A DNA stretch of 64,000 nucleotides from Neorhizobium sp. NCHU2750 (GCF_003597675.1 NZ_CP030827.1:3717501-3781500), one strand, 5' to 3'; shown: positions 19,941 to 29,318, numbered from the stretch's first letter. Numbers and translations: made by a program. The notes: generated by a model from the letters alone, not told the origin.

Positions 19941-20966
19941 TCAGAGCTTCTTGATCGCCACGGGGCGCTCGCTGGCGACGGCAAGCGTATTCACCAGCGG
20001 CAGCTTGAACGGAGCGGCGTCGATTTCAAACACGTCACCGACTTGCGTTTTGATGCCGTGCGAAACCGAAAGCGTCGCCGTGCCGAAGAAATGCACATGC
20101 AGATCGCCCGGTTCGCGGAAGATGTCGTATTTGAAATTGTGATGTTCGAGATTGGCGATCGTGTGGGACATGTTCGCTTCGCCCGACAGGAAGGGCTTTT
20201 CGAAGATCACCTCATTGCCACGGCGGATGCGCGACGTGCCCTCGACGTGATCCGGCAGGTCGCCGATCAAAAGTTCCGGTCCGAGCGATGCCTCCCGCAG
20301 CTTGGAATGAGCAAGCCACAGATAGTTGCCACGCTCGGTCACGTGGTCGGAAAACTCGTTGGCGAGACAGAAGCCGACACGGAACGGGGTGCCGTCCGGA
20401 CCGATCAGATAGATGCCCGCAAGTTCCGGCTCTTCACCGCCATCGAGCGCGAAGGCGGGTGAAACGAGGTCCGCACCGGTGGACTTCAGCTGCGAGCCAT
20501 TGCCCTTGTAGAACCATTCCGGCTGTGCGCCGACTTCGCCCGGCTTCGGCTTGCCGCCTTCGACGCCGAGCAGGAACATCCGCATCGAATCGGTCGGCTT
20601 GTCTTCCGCTTGGGCCGCCTTGTGCATCTTGTCGCGACCATCGGCCGAACCGAGATGCGTGAGGCCGGTACCAGCGACGACGAAATGCGCCGGATCGGGA
20701 TGGGAAATCGGCAGGCCGACGCGACCCTTGCGGGCAGCGGCCTTGACATCGACATCTGCGCCATAACCGAGCACCGCGATCTGCGAGGCGATGCTGCGGC
20801 CGGCGGCAATCGCCTGCATCGCAAGATCATAGGTGGACGACACGCCGTTTACGGCGCGGCCGGCCCCCTCACCTTCCCATGCCACAACCGTGATCGAACC
20901 CGCATCATCGGCAATCTGCAGAAGTCTCAGCATCGATTTCATCATCCAATTGTCATGATTTGACAT
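19941..20966 (-). CDS. gguC: GguC/AraD1-family protein (fumarylacetoacetase-like fold)
   Basis: A 341-residue protein of the AraD1/GguC family, whose C-terminal half has the FAH-superfamily fold (IRRGNEVIFEKPFLSGEANMSHTI, HHNFKYDIFREPGDLHVHFFG, GDVFEID). It is found beside pentose/hexose oxidation genes in rhizobia and is thought to act on the 2-keto-3-deoxy sugar acid or a later intermediate; direct proof for this subfamily is thin. In Agrobacterium gguC lies beside chvE-gguAB. Here it is the first gene of the operon, separated from chvE by the two catabolic genes. Two start codons are credible: ATG 20966 (GGAGG four bases upstream) and ATG 20984 (GGAGG five bases upstream). Met residues 8, 9 and 12 are further options. 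Confidence 0.82.
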   Translation of the reverse strand: MSNHDNWMMKSMLRLLQIADDAGSITVVAWEGEGAGRAVNGVSSTYDLAMQAIAAGRSIASQIAVLGYGADVDVKAAARKGRVGLPISHPDPAHFVVAGTGLTHLGSADGRDKMHKAAQAEDKPTDSMRMFLLGVEGGKPKPGEVGAQPEWFYKGNGSQLKSTGADLVSPAFALDGGEEPELAGIYLIGPDGTPFRVGFCLANEFSDHVTERGNYLWLAHSKLREASLGPELLIGDLPDHVEGTSRIRRGNEVIFEKPFLSGEANMSHTIANLEHHNFKYDIFREPGDLHVHFFGTATLSVSHGIKTQVGDVFEIDAAPFKLPLVNTLAVASERPVAIKKL

Positions 20967-21255
20967 GGCGCCTCCACAGGCCATGCCGTCCTCCCATCAG
21001 ATCGAAGACCTGACGTTCTTCAAAAATACGACTATTGGATTTTCTCCTGCGATGTCAAGAACGTCTTTTTCCGTAAGCGTAAATCAGCATTGGTCAATTT
21101 TTAGGCTATTGTCGCGGTATATGCACGTATTTTCCCAGAATTTTCGGGGACTTGCTGGATTTCTTTGCAACCCGTCAAATTGGGGGTTGAAAAAGTATTA
21201 TTATATGCCAATCCTTCACCCGCCAGTTTGCTTCATCATCTGTGGGAGGATTGAG
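20967..21255. promoter_or_regulatory. AT-rich divergent promoter region, gguC operon / ytfQ operon
   Basis: This 289-bp region separates the two divergent sugar operons and is clearly richer in A/T than its surroundings. An inverted repeat CAACCC-N10-GGGTTG lies at 21168-21189. It is followed at once by TTGAAAAAGTATTATTATATG, an A/T tract that could hold the ytfQ -10 element. TGTCAAGAACGTC and CGTAAGCGTAAATC lie nearer gguC. The region must carry both promoters. A shared regulator such as the downstream GntR protein is an inference. Confidence 0.6.
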
Positions 21256-22218
21256 ATGAAAAAAGCACTCGTCGCGGCAACTGCTGCCGCTATGTTCGCA
21301 TGCCTTGCATCAGGCGTTTCTGCAAAATCACTGACAGTCGGCTTCTCGCAGATCGGATCGGAATCCGGTTGGCGCGCTGCTGAAACGACGTTGACCAAAC
21401 AGGAAGCCGAGAAGCGGGGAATCACGCTGAAATTTGCCGATGCCCAGCAGAAGCAGGAGAACCAGATCAAGGCGATCCGCGGCTTCATCGCCCAGGGCGT
21501 CGACGCGATCCTGATCGCACCGGTCGTATCCACCGGATGGGACGCGGTGCTGAAGGAAGCCAAGGAAGAGAAGATCCCGGTCATCCTGCTCGACCGCGAA
21601 ATCGACAGCCCCAAGGATCTCTTCCTGACGGCCGTCACCTCCGACCAGGTCTATGAAGGCAAGGTCGCAGGCGAATTCCTCGCCAAGGATGTGGGTTCCA
21701 AGGACTGTAAGGTCGTGGAACTGCAGGGCACCACCGGCTCTTCTCCGGCAATCAACCGCAAGAAGGGCTTCGAGGAAGCGATCGCATCGCACAAGAATAT
21801 CAAGATCGTCCGCTCGCAGACCGGTGACTTCACCCGCACCAAGGGCAAGGAAGTCATGGAAAGCTTCATCAAGGCCGAAGGCGGCGGCAAGGATATCTGC
21901 GCCGTCTACGCCCATAATGACGACATGGCCGTCGGCGCCATCCAGGCGATCAAGGAAGCGGGCCTCAAGCCCGGCACCGACATCAAGGTCGTCTCGATCG
22001 ATGCCGTGCCGGATATCTTCCAGGCCATGGCCAAGGGCGAAGCCAATGCGACCGTCGAACTGACGCCGAACATGGCCGGCCCTGCTTTCGATGCGCTCGA
22101 TGCGTATCTAAAGGACAAGAAGGAGCCGAAGAAGTGGATCCAGACGGAATCGAAGCTCTATACCCAGAAGGACGATCCGATGAAGGTCTACGAAGCCAAG
22201 AAGGGCCTCGGCTACTGA
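21256..22218 (+). CDS. ytfQ: YtfQ-type periplasmic sugar (galactofuranose/arabinose-like) binding protein
   Basis: A 320-residue exported binding protein with a signal peptide (1-23, cut after VSA). The mature part follows E. coli YtfQ: VGFSQIGSESGWRAAET, FADAQQKQENQIKAIRGFI, ILLDREID, ELQGTTGSSPAINRKKGF, YAHNDDMAVGAIQAIKEAG and VELTPNMAGPAFDAL. YtfQ binds galactofuranose, and related proteins in Shewanella and others bind arabinose, so the pentose is equally likely in this context. ATG 21256 has GGGAGGA eight bases upstream. A hairpin follows the stop, and the ATPase and two permeases come next. Confidence 0.9.
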   Translation: MKKALVAATAAAMFACLASGVSAKSLTVGFSQIGSESGWRAAETTLTKQEAEKRGITLKFADAQQKQENQIKAIRGFIAQGVDAILIAPVVSTGWDAVLKEAKEEKIPVILLDREIDSPKDLFLTAVTSDQVYEGKVAGEFLAKDVGSKDCKVVELQGTTGSSPAINRKKGFEEAIASHKNIKIVRSQTGDFTRTKGKEVMESFIKAEGGGKDICAVYAHNDDMAVGAIQAIKEAGLKPGTDIKVVSIDAVPDIFQAMAKGEANATVELTPNMAGPAFDALDAYLKDKKEPKKWIQTESKLYTQKDDPMKVYEAKKGLGY

Positions 22219-22261
22219 TCTTCCGCTCTCCGGCCGTTTGAGGCCGAAGGCTGCGAACCGA

Positions 22262-22288
22262 CCGAAGCGGGCCCACCGCCCGCTTCGG
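22262..22288 (+). other. Stem-loop between ytfQ and ytfR
   Basis: A perfect 11-bp stem, CCGAAGCGGGC / GCCCGCTTCGG, with a 5-base loop, 43 bases after the ytfQ stop and followed by CTTTCC. A smaller stem CGGCC/GGCCG lies just before it (about 22231-22246). It is placed like the hairpin behind chvE and probably protects the ytfQ message or reduces read-through into ytfR. Confidence 0.75.
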
Positions 22289-22315
22289 CTTTCCATCATG
22301 ATGCGGGACGCAGAC

Positions 22316-23842
22316 ATGCCAGGACAACATGCTCTTCTCGAAGCCCGGGCCATCGGCAAATCCTTTTTCGGCATCCCGGCACTCGATGACGTCGACTTCA
22401 CCCTCGGGGCCGGCGAAATCCACGCCCTGCTCGGCGAAAACGGCGCCGGAAAGTCGACGCTGATCAAGATCCTGACCGGCGTCTATCGCCGTGACCGGGG
22501 AACCGTCTCGCTCGAAGGCCAGGAGATCCACCCGGAAAATGTCGGCGACGCCCAGGCCCTCGGCATCGGCACGGTCTACCAGGAGGTCAATCTTCTGGAA
22601 AACCTGACGGTCGCCGAAAACCTGTTTCTCGGCCGCCAGCCGCGCCGTTTCGGCATGATCGATCGCCGCGCCATGCGCGAAGGGGCAAGAGCCCTGCTTG
22701 CCCGCTACGGGCTCGACATCGATGTCGATGCGCTGCTCTCGTCCTTTTCCGTCGCCATTCGCCAGATCATCGCGATTGCCCGCGCCGTCGATCTGTCCGG
22801 CAAGGTTCTGGTCCTCGACGAGCCGACGGCAAGCCTTGACGCCAACGAGGTGAAGGGCCTTTTCGCCGTGCTTCGCCAGCTGCGCGCCGAAGGCCTCGGC
22901 ATCGTCATCATCACCCATTTCCTCGACCAGGTTTACGAGATCGCCGATCGCGTCACCGTGCTACGCAACGGCCGCCTCGTCGGCAGCCGCGCGCTGGCCG
23001 ACCTGCCCCGCCTCGAACTGATCTCGATGATGCTCGGCCGCGAGCTGCAGCATATCACCCGCGACCATCAGGCGGAGGCCGAGACGGTCGACGAGCGCGG
23101 ACCGCCTACGATCCGCTTCGAAAACTACGGCAAGAAGGGCAGCGTTGCGCCCTTCGATCTCGATATCAGGCCGGGAGAAGTGGTCGGCATTGCCGGGCTT
23201 CTCGGCTCTGGCCGCTCGGAAACGGCCTTCCTTCTGTTCGGCATAGATCGCGCCGACAGCGGTACGGCAACGATCGACGGGCGGGAAGTGGCAATCGCCT
23301 CGCCGGAGGCGGCAATCGCCAACGGCTTCGGCTTCTGTCCGGAAGAGCGCAAGACGGATGGCATTGTCGGAGACCTCTCCGTCGCCGACAATATCGCCCT
23401 GGCGCTGCAGGCAAGGCGCGGCTGGATGCGGCCAATCTCGTCCGCCTACAAGCGCGAACTCGCCGACAGCCTCATCAAGTCGCTCGACATCCGCCCCGCC
23501 GACCGCGAACGGCCGATAAAATTCCTGTCCGGCGGCAACCAGCAGAAGGCGATCCTGGCCCGCTGGCTGGTCACCGAACCGCGGCTGCTGATCCTCGACG
23601 AGCCGACCCGCGGCATCGATATCGGCGCCCATGCGGAAATCCTCAAGATGATCGAAAAACTCTGCGCAGAGGGCATGTCGCTCGTCGTCATCTCGTCCGA
23701 ACTGGAGGAACTGACCGCCGTCGCCCACCGCGTCATCGTACTGTCCGATCGTCGCCACGTCGCCGAACTGTCCGGCAGCCGCCTCACCACCGACGCGATC
23801 ATCGAAGCGATCGCCGGAACGGATAAGACGGAGGCCGCATGA
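22316..23842 (+). CDS. ytfR: YtfR-type sugar ABC transporter ATPase
   Basis: A 508-residue double-NBD ATPase of the CUT2 family. The N-half has GENGAGKST, a degenerate signature VAIRQIIAIARAV and [12 protein letters not shown]. The C-half has the usual weak Walker A (GLLGSGRSE), [15 protein letters not shown] and [15 protein letters not shown] 22316 (MPGQHALLEARAIGK) gives the normal N-terminus. ATGs at 22298 and 22301 and a TTG at 22238 are less likely because they fall in or beside the intergenic hairpin. The stop overlaps the ytfT start (ATGA). Confidence 0.9.
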   Translation: MPGQHALLEARAIGKSFFGIPALDDVDFTLGAGEIHALLGENGAGKSTLIKILTGVYRRDRGTVSLEGQEIHPENVGDAQALGIGTVYQEVNLLENLTVAENLFLGRQPRRFGMIDRRAMREGARALLARYGLDIDVDALLSSFSVAIRQIIAIARAVDLSGKVLVLDEPTASLDANEVKGLFAVLRQLRAEGLGIVIITHFLDQVYEIADRVTVLRNGRLVGSRALADLPRLELISMMLGRELQHITRDHQAEAETVDERGPPTIRFENYGKKGSVAPFDLDIRPGEVVGIAGLLGSGRSETAFLLFGIDRADSGTATIDGREVAIASPEAAIANGFGFCPEERKTDGIVGDLSVADNIALALQARRGWMRPISSAYKRELADSLIKSLDIRPADRERPIKFLSGGNQQKAILARWLVTEPRLLILDEPTRGIDIGAHAEILKMIEKLCAEGMSLVVISSELEELTAVAHRVIVLSDRRHVAELSGSRLTTDAIIEAIAGTDKTEAA

Positions 23843-24873
23843 TGAACCTGATCACCCGCCGCCTTCGCCGGCTTGCCCCGCAGCTCATCGCTCTTGCCAT
23901 CATTCTTGGCGCCATCAGTCTCGTTGCTCCCGGCTTCCTCACCATTTCGGTGCAGAACGGCCGGCTTTACGGCAGCCTGATCGACATTCTCGTGCGCGCG
24001 GCCCCGGTCGCCCTGCTGACCGTCGGCATGACGCTGGTCATCGCCACGCGCGGCATCGATCTTTCCATCGGCGCCGTCATCGCCATCTGCGGTGCAGTTG
24101 CCGCAACGCTGATATCCCATGATTACCCGCTGCCTATCGTCATCTTCGTCTCGCTCGGCGTCGGCATCCTCTGCGGCCTATGGAACGGCGTGCTGGTGGC
24201 GCTCCTCGACATCCAGCCGATCATCGCCACGCTGATCCTGATGGTCGCCGGCCGCGGCATCGCCCAGCTGATCACCGAGGGCGTCATCCTCACCTTCAAC
24301 GACGACACATTCGCAGCCCTCGGCTCCGGCGCTTTGGCCGGCGTGCCCTTGCCCATCTATCTCTGGGTCGGAACCGCGCTTGTGATCGGCCTCCTGATGC
24401 GCCGCACGGCGCTCGGCTTCCTCATCGAGGCGACCGGCATCAACCGCCGCGCCGCAAGCCTAGCCGGCGTGCGCGCCCGCTTCCTGCTGTTTTCGGCCTA
24501 TGCCATATCCGGCCTCTGCGCCGCGATCGCCGGCATGATCGTCACCGCCGACATCCGTGGCGCCGATGCCAACAATGCCGGTCTGTGGCTGGAGCTCGAT
24601 GCCATTCTCGCCGTCGTCGTCGGCGGAACCTCGCTGAATGGCGGGCGCTTCTCGATCACCGCTTCGCTGATCGGCGCATTGATCATCCAGTCGATCAATA
24701 CCGGCATTCTGGTCGCCGGCTTCCCGCCGGAATTCAACCTGATCATCAAGGCCGGCATCATCATCGTCGTGCTGACGCTGCAGTCGCCGGCAGTCATGAC
24801 CCTGCTCGGCTTCCTGAAATCGTCCCGCCGGGCGCAAAAGCTCAATCACGGAACGAAGGAGGCGACACGATGA
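23839..24873 (+). CDS. ytfT: YtfT-type sugar ABC transporter permease
   Basis: A 344-residue inner-membrane permease of the RbsC/XylH family with about ten membrane segments. Family motifs are TRGIDLSIGAVIAICG, LIEATGINRRAASLAGVR (coupling region) and LAVVVGGTSLNGGRFSITAS. ATG ATG at 23839/23842 follows GGAGG by five bases and overlaps the ytfR stop. It forms a heterodimer with YjfF; two different permeases in one transporter are typical of the YtfQRT-YjfF class and separate it from ChvE-GguAB. Confidence 0.9.
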   Translation: MMNLITRRLRRLAPQLIALAIILGAISLVAPGFLTISVQNGRLYGSLIDILVRAAPVALLTVGMTLVIATRGIDLSIGAVIAICGAVAATLISHDYPLPIVIFVSLGVGILCGLWNGVLVALLDIQPIIATLILMVAGRGIAQLITEGVILTFNDDTFAALGSGALAGVPLPIYLWVGTALVIGLLMRRTALGFLIEATGINRRAASLAGVRARFLLFSAYAISGLCAAIAGMIVTADIRGADANNAGLWLELDAILAVVVGGTSLNGGRFSITASLIGALIIQSINTGILVAGFPPEFNLIIKAGIIIVVLTLQSPAVMTLLGFLKSSRRAQKLNHGTKEATR

Positions 24874-25856
24874 TCCACGCCCGCAACCTGCCCTTCGTCA
24901 CCACGCTTGCGATCTTCATCATCGCCTACGGGCTCTGCGTCGCGCAGTATCCCAACATGCTGTCGACGCGGGTGATCGGCAACCTTCTGACCGACAACGC
25001 CTTTCTCGGCATCGCCGCGGTCGGCATGACCTTCGTCATAATCTCCGGCGGCATCGATCTCTCGGTCGGCTCGGTGATCGCCTTCACCAGTGTCTTCGTC
25101 GCCGTCATGGTCGGCTCCTTCGGCCTGCACCCGATCACCGCCTTCATCGCCGCACTCGTCATCTCGACCCTGTTCGGCTGCCTTATGGGCGCGATGATCC
25201 GCTATCTCGGCATCCCGCCTTTCGTCGTTACCCTGGCCGGCATGTTCCTGGCCCGCGGCGCCGCCTATCTCGTCTCGACCGAATCCGTGCCGATCACCCA
25301 CGAATTCATCGATGACATGATGGGCTTCTATATCCGCTTTCCCGGCGGTGGCCGTCTGACCCTTCTCGCCATGATCATGCTTGCGGTCTTTGCCGCCGGC
25401 ATCTTCATCGCGGCGCGCACCCGCTTCGGCGCCAATGTCTATGCGATCGGTGGCAACCTGCAGTCGGCGGAACTGATGGGCGTGCCGGTGGGCGCCACGA
25501 CGATCCGCATCTATGCGCTTTCCGGCTTTCTCTCCGGCCTCGCCGGGATCGTCTACACGCTCTATACCTCGTCCGGTTATTCGCTGGCGACCGTTGGTGT
25601 GGAACTCGACGCGATAGCGGCCGTCGTCATCGGCGGCACGCTGCTGACCGGCGGCGTCGGCCTCATCGCCGGAACCTTTGTCGGCATCCTGCTGCAGGGT
25701 TTGATCCAGACATACATCGTCTTCGACGGCACGCTCTCCTCCTGGTGGACGAAGATCGTCATCGGCATCCTGCTGTTCATATTCATCGTGTTGCAGCGCA
25801 CAATCATCTGGTATTCAGACCGCCGACTTGCAGTCCGGCAATTGAAGGAGGTTTGA
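24870..25856 (+). CDS. yjfF: YjfF-type sugar ABC transporter permease
   Basis: The second permease (328 residues) of the YtfQRT-YjfF transporter, also of the RbsC family. Motifs are ISGGIDLSVGSVIAFTS, IPPFVVTLAGMFLARG, ANVYAIGGNLQSAELMGVPV and VVIGGTLLTGGVGLIAGTFVG. It begins within the ytfT stop (ATGA overlap at 24870-24873) and its own stop lies between the ribosome site and the TTG start of the GntR gene. The operon is therefore tightly coupled from ytfR to the regulator. Confidence 0.9.
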   Translation: MIHARNLPFVTTLAIFIIAYGLCVAQYPNMLSTRVIGNLLTDNAFLGIAAVGMTFVIISGGIDLSVGSVIAFTSVFVAVMVGSFGLHPITAFIAALVISTLFGCLMGAMIRYLGIPPFVVTLAGMFLARGAAYLVSTESVPITHEFIDDMMGFYIRFPGGGRLTLLAMIMLAVFAAGIFIAARTRFGANVYAIGGNLQSAELMGVPVGATTIRIYALSGFLSGLAGIVYTLYTSSGYSLATVGVELDAIAAVVIGGTLLTGGVGLIAGTFVGILLQGLIQTYIVFDGTLSSWWTKIVIGILLFIFIVLQRTIIWYSDRRLAVRQLKEV

Positions 25857-25858
25857 TT

Positions 25859-26641
25859 TTGGGTCTTCTGGAAACGACGATCAGCGGCAGGAAGAGGGGA
25901 GGAAACCACGCCCATGTGGTGGCCGAACTCGGACGCGGCATCGTCTCCGGCAAGATACCGGAAGGATCGCTATTGCCCGGAGATGCAGAGCTTTCCGCCC
26001 GTTTCGGCGTCTCGCGCACGGTCCTGCGTGAAGCGATGAAGACGCTCTCGGCCAAGCGGCTGATCGAGGCAAAGGCAAAGGTCGGCACACGCGTGCTTCC
26101 CCGCGACAGCTGGAACTTCTTTGATTCGGATGTGCTCGGCTGGCGCTTCCAGTCGGGCCTCGATTTCGACTTCATCGAGCATCTGGCCGAAATCCGTCTG
26201 GCGCTCGAACCGGCAGCGGCAGCGGCGGCGGCCGCTCGCGCCACCAGCGACGATATCGTCGCCCTTTATGCCATCGCCGCCCGCTTCGACGACCTCAACC
26301 ACACGCCGGAAACGGTGGCCCAGGTCGATCTCGAGTTCCATCTTGCCATCGCAAGAATGTCCGGCAATCCGTTCATGCGCTCGGCAAGCGCGCTGATCGA
26401 GGCGGCACTCGCCATCTCCTTCCAGCTCTCGTCGCCGGCCGCCTCGCCGGAAACGATCGACGAGGTGGCGACCAATCACCTGCGCATCGTCCATGCGATT
26501 GCCTCGCGCGATCCGGCCAAGGCCATGTCGGCCATGCGGCATGTCATCGAGGTGGGCAAGAGCCGCATCCGCGGCTCCATACGCAGCGCCGAGCGGGACG
26601 CAAGCGACGCCCGCAAGCCGGTCAGCGTCGACGACCGCTGA
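25859..26641 (+). CDS. GntR (FadR subfamily) transcriptional regulator, TTG start
   Basis: A 260-residue regulator with an N-terminal winged helix (~17-80: IVSGKIPEGSLLPGDAELSARF, then SRTVLREAMKTL) and a helical FCD ligand domain (~95-235) with the Asp/His metal-site pattern (DLEFHLAIA, NHLRIVHAI). FCD regulators sense sugar acids and other carboxylates. A perfect GGAGG (25847-25851) lies seven bases before TTG 25859, and only two bases after the yjfF stop is the start codon. No ATG in frame fits, so TTG is the likely start. It is the last gene of the ytf operon and is a good candidate to control one or both sugar operons. Confidence 0.87.
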   Translation: MGLLETTISGRKRGGNHAHVVAELGRGIVSGKIPEGSLLPGDAELSARFGVSRTVLREAMKTLSAKRLIEAKAKVGTRVLPRDSWNFFDSDVLGWRFQSGLDFDFIEHLAEIRLALEPAAAAAAAARATSDDIVALYAIAARFDDLNHTPETVAQVDLEFHLAIARMSGNPFMRSASALIEAALAISFQLSSPAASPETIDEVATNHLRIVHAIASRDPAKAMSAMRHVIEVGKSRIRGSIRSAERDASDARKPVSVDDR

Positions 26642-26645
26642 TCTC

Positions 26646-27989
26646 TCAGCCGGCCGCAACCAGGTCCGACACGACCTTTCGGAAGCGCGACGAAATCTCG
26701 TCCCGGCCGACATGTCGCCCGCCCGAGACCAGCTTTTGACCGCGCACCCAGGCGCAATCGACGCCGATGCCCGCACCAAAGATCCATTGATCGATCGCGT
26801 GCTTTGCCGACCACGGCACATTGCTGAGGTCGAGCGTGAAGAGATCGGCCGATTGGCCGGCAACGATCCCGGCCGGCGATTTGAGTGCGGCCGCACCGCC
26901 ATCGAGAGCCTTGGTGAACAGCGACACCCCGGTCGACTGGCCGGGCGCTGCAATGACATTGCGCGAGCGTTCTGAAAGGCGCTGCGAATATTCGAGGATC
27001 TGCAACTCTTCCCTGAGCGAGATCGACACATTCGAATCCGTACCGACACCGAACCGGCCGCCATGGCCGAGGAACGACGAGACCGGGAAAATGCCGTCTC
27101 CGAGATTGGCTTCGGTGACGGGGCAGAGGCCGGCGATCGCACCCGATTTCGCCATTCTCTCGACTTCGCTCGGCGTCACATGCGTGGCATGGATGAAGCA
27201 CCAGCGATCATCGACCGGCGCATGGTTGAGCAGCCATTCGACCGGCCGCTGGCCGCTCCAGGCAATGCAGTCCTCGACTTCCTTCACCTGTTCGGCAACA
27301 TGGATATGGATCGGCCCCGACGTCATCTCGATCAGCGCGGCGAGCTCCTGCGGAGTTGCCGCGCGAAGGCTGTGGGGAGCAAGGCCCAGATTCGCGCCGG
27401 GAAGATCGCGGGCGATTTCGCCACCCCGCGCCATCAGCACAGCGAACTGGTCGAGATCATGGATGAAGCGCCTCTGCCCTTCGACCGGCGCCGTGCCGCC
27501 AAACCCGGAATGGGCATAGAAGACCGGTAGCATGGTAAGCCCGATCCCCGTCTCGACCGATGCGGCAGCGATCCGCTCCAGATGCTCTGCCGGATTGGCG
27601 TACAGCGAACCGTCGCGATCATGGTGCAGGTAATGGAATTCGCCGACACGGGAAAAACCCTGCTCGACCATTTCCATGAAGGCTTGTGCGGCGATCGCTT
27701 CCAGCTGCTCCGGATTCATCGACAGGCCGAACTGATACATCACCGTGCGCCAGCTCCAGAAACTGTCTGCGCCCGGTCCGCGGGTTTCGGCGAGACCCGC
27801 CATGGCACGCTGGAATGTGTGGCTGTGAAGATTGGGCATGCCCGGCAGGACGAAGCTGTGGCGCTCGTCGCCGGCCTCAGCCTTCACACCGATTTCGATC
27901 CGCTCAATGCGCCCGTCAGCGATGGAGATGCGCACGTCCGATTTGATTTCGTCCCCGATTAGGGCGTGTTCGGCGAATATCACAGTCAC
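26646..27989 (-). CDS. hutF: Formimidoylglutamate deiminase
   Basis: A 447-residue amidohydrolase that converts N-formimino-L-glutamate to N-formyl-glutamate and ammonia in the five-step histidine route. It carries the metal-site motif LPGMPNLHSHTFQRAMAG, a second-shell FHYLHHD, IHIHVAEQ and GTDSNVSISLREELQ. These are the HutF versions of the amidohydrolase metal ligands. The start is GTG 27989 with AAGGGA six bases upstream; a second GTG lies two codons later. It is divergent from hutIHUD across 102 bp and is convergent with the GntR gene (4-base gap). The next enzyme, HutG (formylglutamate amidohydrolase), is not in the window. Confidence 0.93.
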   Translation of the reverse strand: MTVIFAEHALIGDEIKSDVRISIADGRIERIEIGVKAEAGDERHSFVLPGMPNLHSHTFQRAMAGLAETRGPGADSFWSWRTVMYQFGLSMNPEQLEAIAAQAFMEMVEQGFSRVGEFHYLHHDRDGSLYANPAEHLERIAAASVETGIGLTMLPVFYAHSGFGGTAPVEGQRRFIHDLDQFAVLMARGGEIARDLPGANLGLAPHSLRAATPQELAALIEMTSGPIHIHVAEQVKEVEDCIAWSGQRPVEWLLNHAPVDDRWCFIHATHVTPSEVERMAKSGAIAGLCPVTEANLGDGIFPVSSFLGHGGRFGVGTDSNVSISLREELQILEYSQRLSERSRNVIAAPGQSTGVSLFTKALDGGAAALKSPAGIVAGQSADLFTLDLSNVPWSAKHAIDQWIFGAGIGVDCAWVRGQKLVSGGRHVGRDEISSRFRKVVSDLVAAG

Positions 27990-28091
27990 GGCTATTCCCT
28001 TTTTGTCACGATACCGGCTTGCCTCGCCGGCTATTAAGTATATACATAACGACGAACGAAGCCATTCACAAGACGCGAAAGAGGGAGCGCA
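27990..28091. promoter_or_regulatory. Divergent hutF / hutIHUD control region with HutC-like palindrome
   Basis: The 102-bp gap contains the palindrome GTATATAC at 28038-28045 within TTAAGTATATACATAA. HutC, the GntR-family urocanate sensor, binds sites of the form TGTATATACA in other proteobacteria, so this is a good operator candidate placed to control both directions. No hutC gene is in the window. GAGGGAG at 28081-28087 is the hutI ribosome site. Confidence 0.6.
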
Positions 28092-29318
28092 ATGGCTACA
28101 GCCTATAAGATCTGGCAGAATGCCAGGATCGCAACACTGGACCCGCATCACGCCGGCCTCGGCGCAATCGAGGATGGCGCAATCGTCGCCGATGGCGCAA
28201 CGATCGCCTTTGTCGGCAAACGGTCGGATATTCCCGCAGACATGCTCGCTTCGGCCGAGATCGTCGATTGCGGCGGACGCTGGATCACCCCGTCGCTTGT
28301 CGATTGCCACACCCATCTCGTCTTCGGCGGCGACCGGGCGATGGAATTCGAAATGCGGCTGGCCGGCGCGACCTATGAAGAAGTGGCGCGTGCCGGCGGC
28401 GGCATCGTATCTTCCGTCAAGGCAACCAATGGCTTGACGGTTGAAGGGCTCGTCGAGGCGACCCTGCCGCGGCTCGACACCCTGCTGTCGGAAGGCATCT
28501 CGACCGTCGAGATCAAGTCCGGCTACGGGCTCAATATCGAAGGCGAACTCAACATGCTGCGCGCCGCCCGCGCGCTGGAAAAGGTTCGCCCGGTCAGGAT
28601 CGCGACATCCTATCTGGCAGCCCATGCGACCCCAGTCGAATACAAGGGGCGCAACGGTGACTATATCACCGACATCGTTCTACCCGGCATGGACAAGGCC
28701 CATGCCGAAGGGCTGATCGATGCGGTAGACGGGTTCTGTGAGGGCATTGCCTTCTCCGTCGAGGAGATGCGCCGGGTCTTCGATCATGCCAAGGCACTCG
28801 GCATTCCCGTCAAGCTACACGCAGAACAGCTCTCCAATCTCGGCGGCGCCAAAATGGCTGCCTCCTACGGCGCCCTCTCTGCCGACCATGTCGAATATCT
28901 CGACGCCGAAGGTGCATCCACCATGGCAGAGGCCGGCACGGTCGCCGTTCTGCTCCCGGGCGCCTTCTACGCCATCAACGAGACGCAGAAGCCGCCGGTT
29001 CAGGCCTTGCGCGATGCCGGCACCCATATTGCCATCTCCACCGACTGTAATCCCGGCACCTCGCCGCTGACCTCGCTGCTTCTGACCATGAACATGGCAG
29101 CAACGCTCTTCCGCTTGACCGTCGACGAATGCATTGCCGGTGCCACCCGCGAGGCAGCGCGTGCTCTCGGCCTTCTCGACAGCATCGGCACGCTGGAAGT
29201 CGGCAAATCGGCCGATCTCGCCCTCTGGAACATCGAGCGGCCGGCGGAGCTCGTCTACCGCATCGGCTTCAATCCTCTCCACTCCCGTATCTTCAAGGGG
29301 CAACAGGTATCCGCATGA
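28092..29318 (+). CDS. hutI: Imidazolonepropionase
   Basis: A 408-residue metal-dependent amidohydrolase that opens imidazolone-5-propionate to N-formiminoglutamate, the third step of histidine breakdown. The metal motif [16 protein letters not shown], the [15 protein letters not shown] loop, [12 protein letters not shown] and [11 protein letters not shown] are all present and normal. Length is standard. ATG 28092 has GAGGGAG upstream. The stop overlaps the hutH start by four bases, so the pair is coupled. Confidence 0.95.
   Translation: MATAYKIWQNARIATLDPHHAGLGAIEDGAIVADGATIAFVGKRSDIPADMLASAEIVDCGGRWITPSLVDCHTHLVFGGDRAMEFEMRLAGATYEEVARAGGGIVSSVKATNGLTVEGLVEATLPRLDTLLSEGISTVEIKSGYGLNIEGELNMLRAARALEKVRPVRIATSYLAAHATPVEYKGRNGDYITDIVLPGMDKAHAEGLIDAVDGFCEGIAFSVEEMRRVFDHAKALGIPVKLHAEQLSNLGGAKMAASYGALSADHVEYLDAEGASTMAEAGTVAVLLPGAFYAINETQKPPVQALRDAGTHIAISTDCNPGTSPLTSLLLTMNMAATLFRLTVDECIAGATREAARALGLLDSIGTLEVGKSADLALWNIERPAELVYRIGFNPLHSRIFKGQQVSA

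Noticed and set aside
20965..21255. In-frame N-terminal extension of ytfQ back to 20965
   Set aside because: The extension spans the divergent promoter region. ATG 21256 has a good ribosome site and leads directly into a signal peptide.
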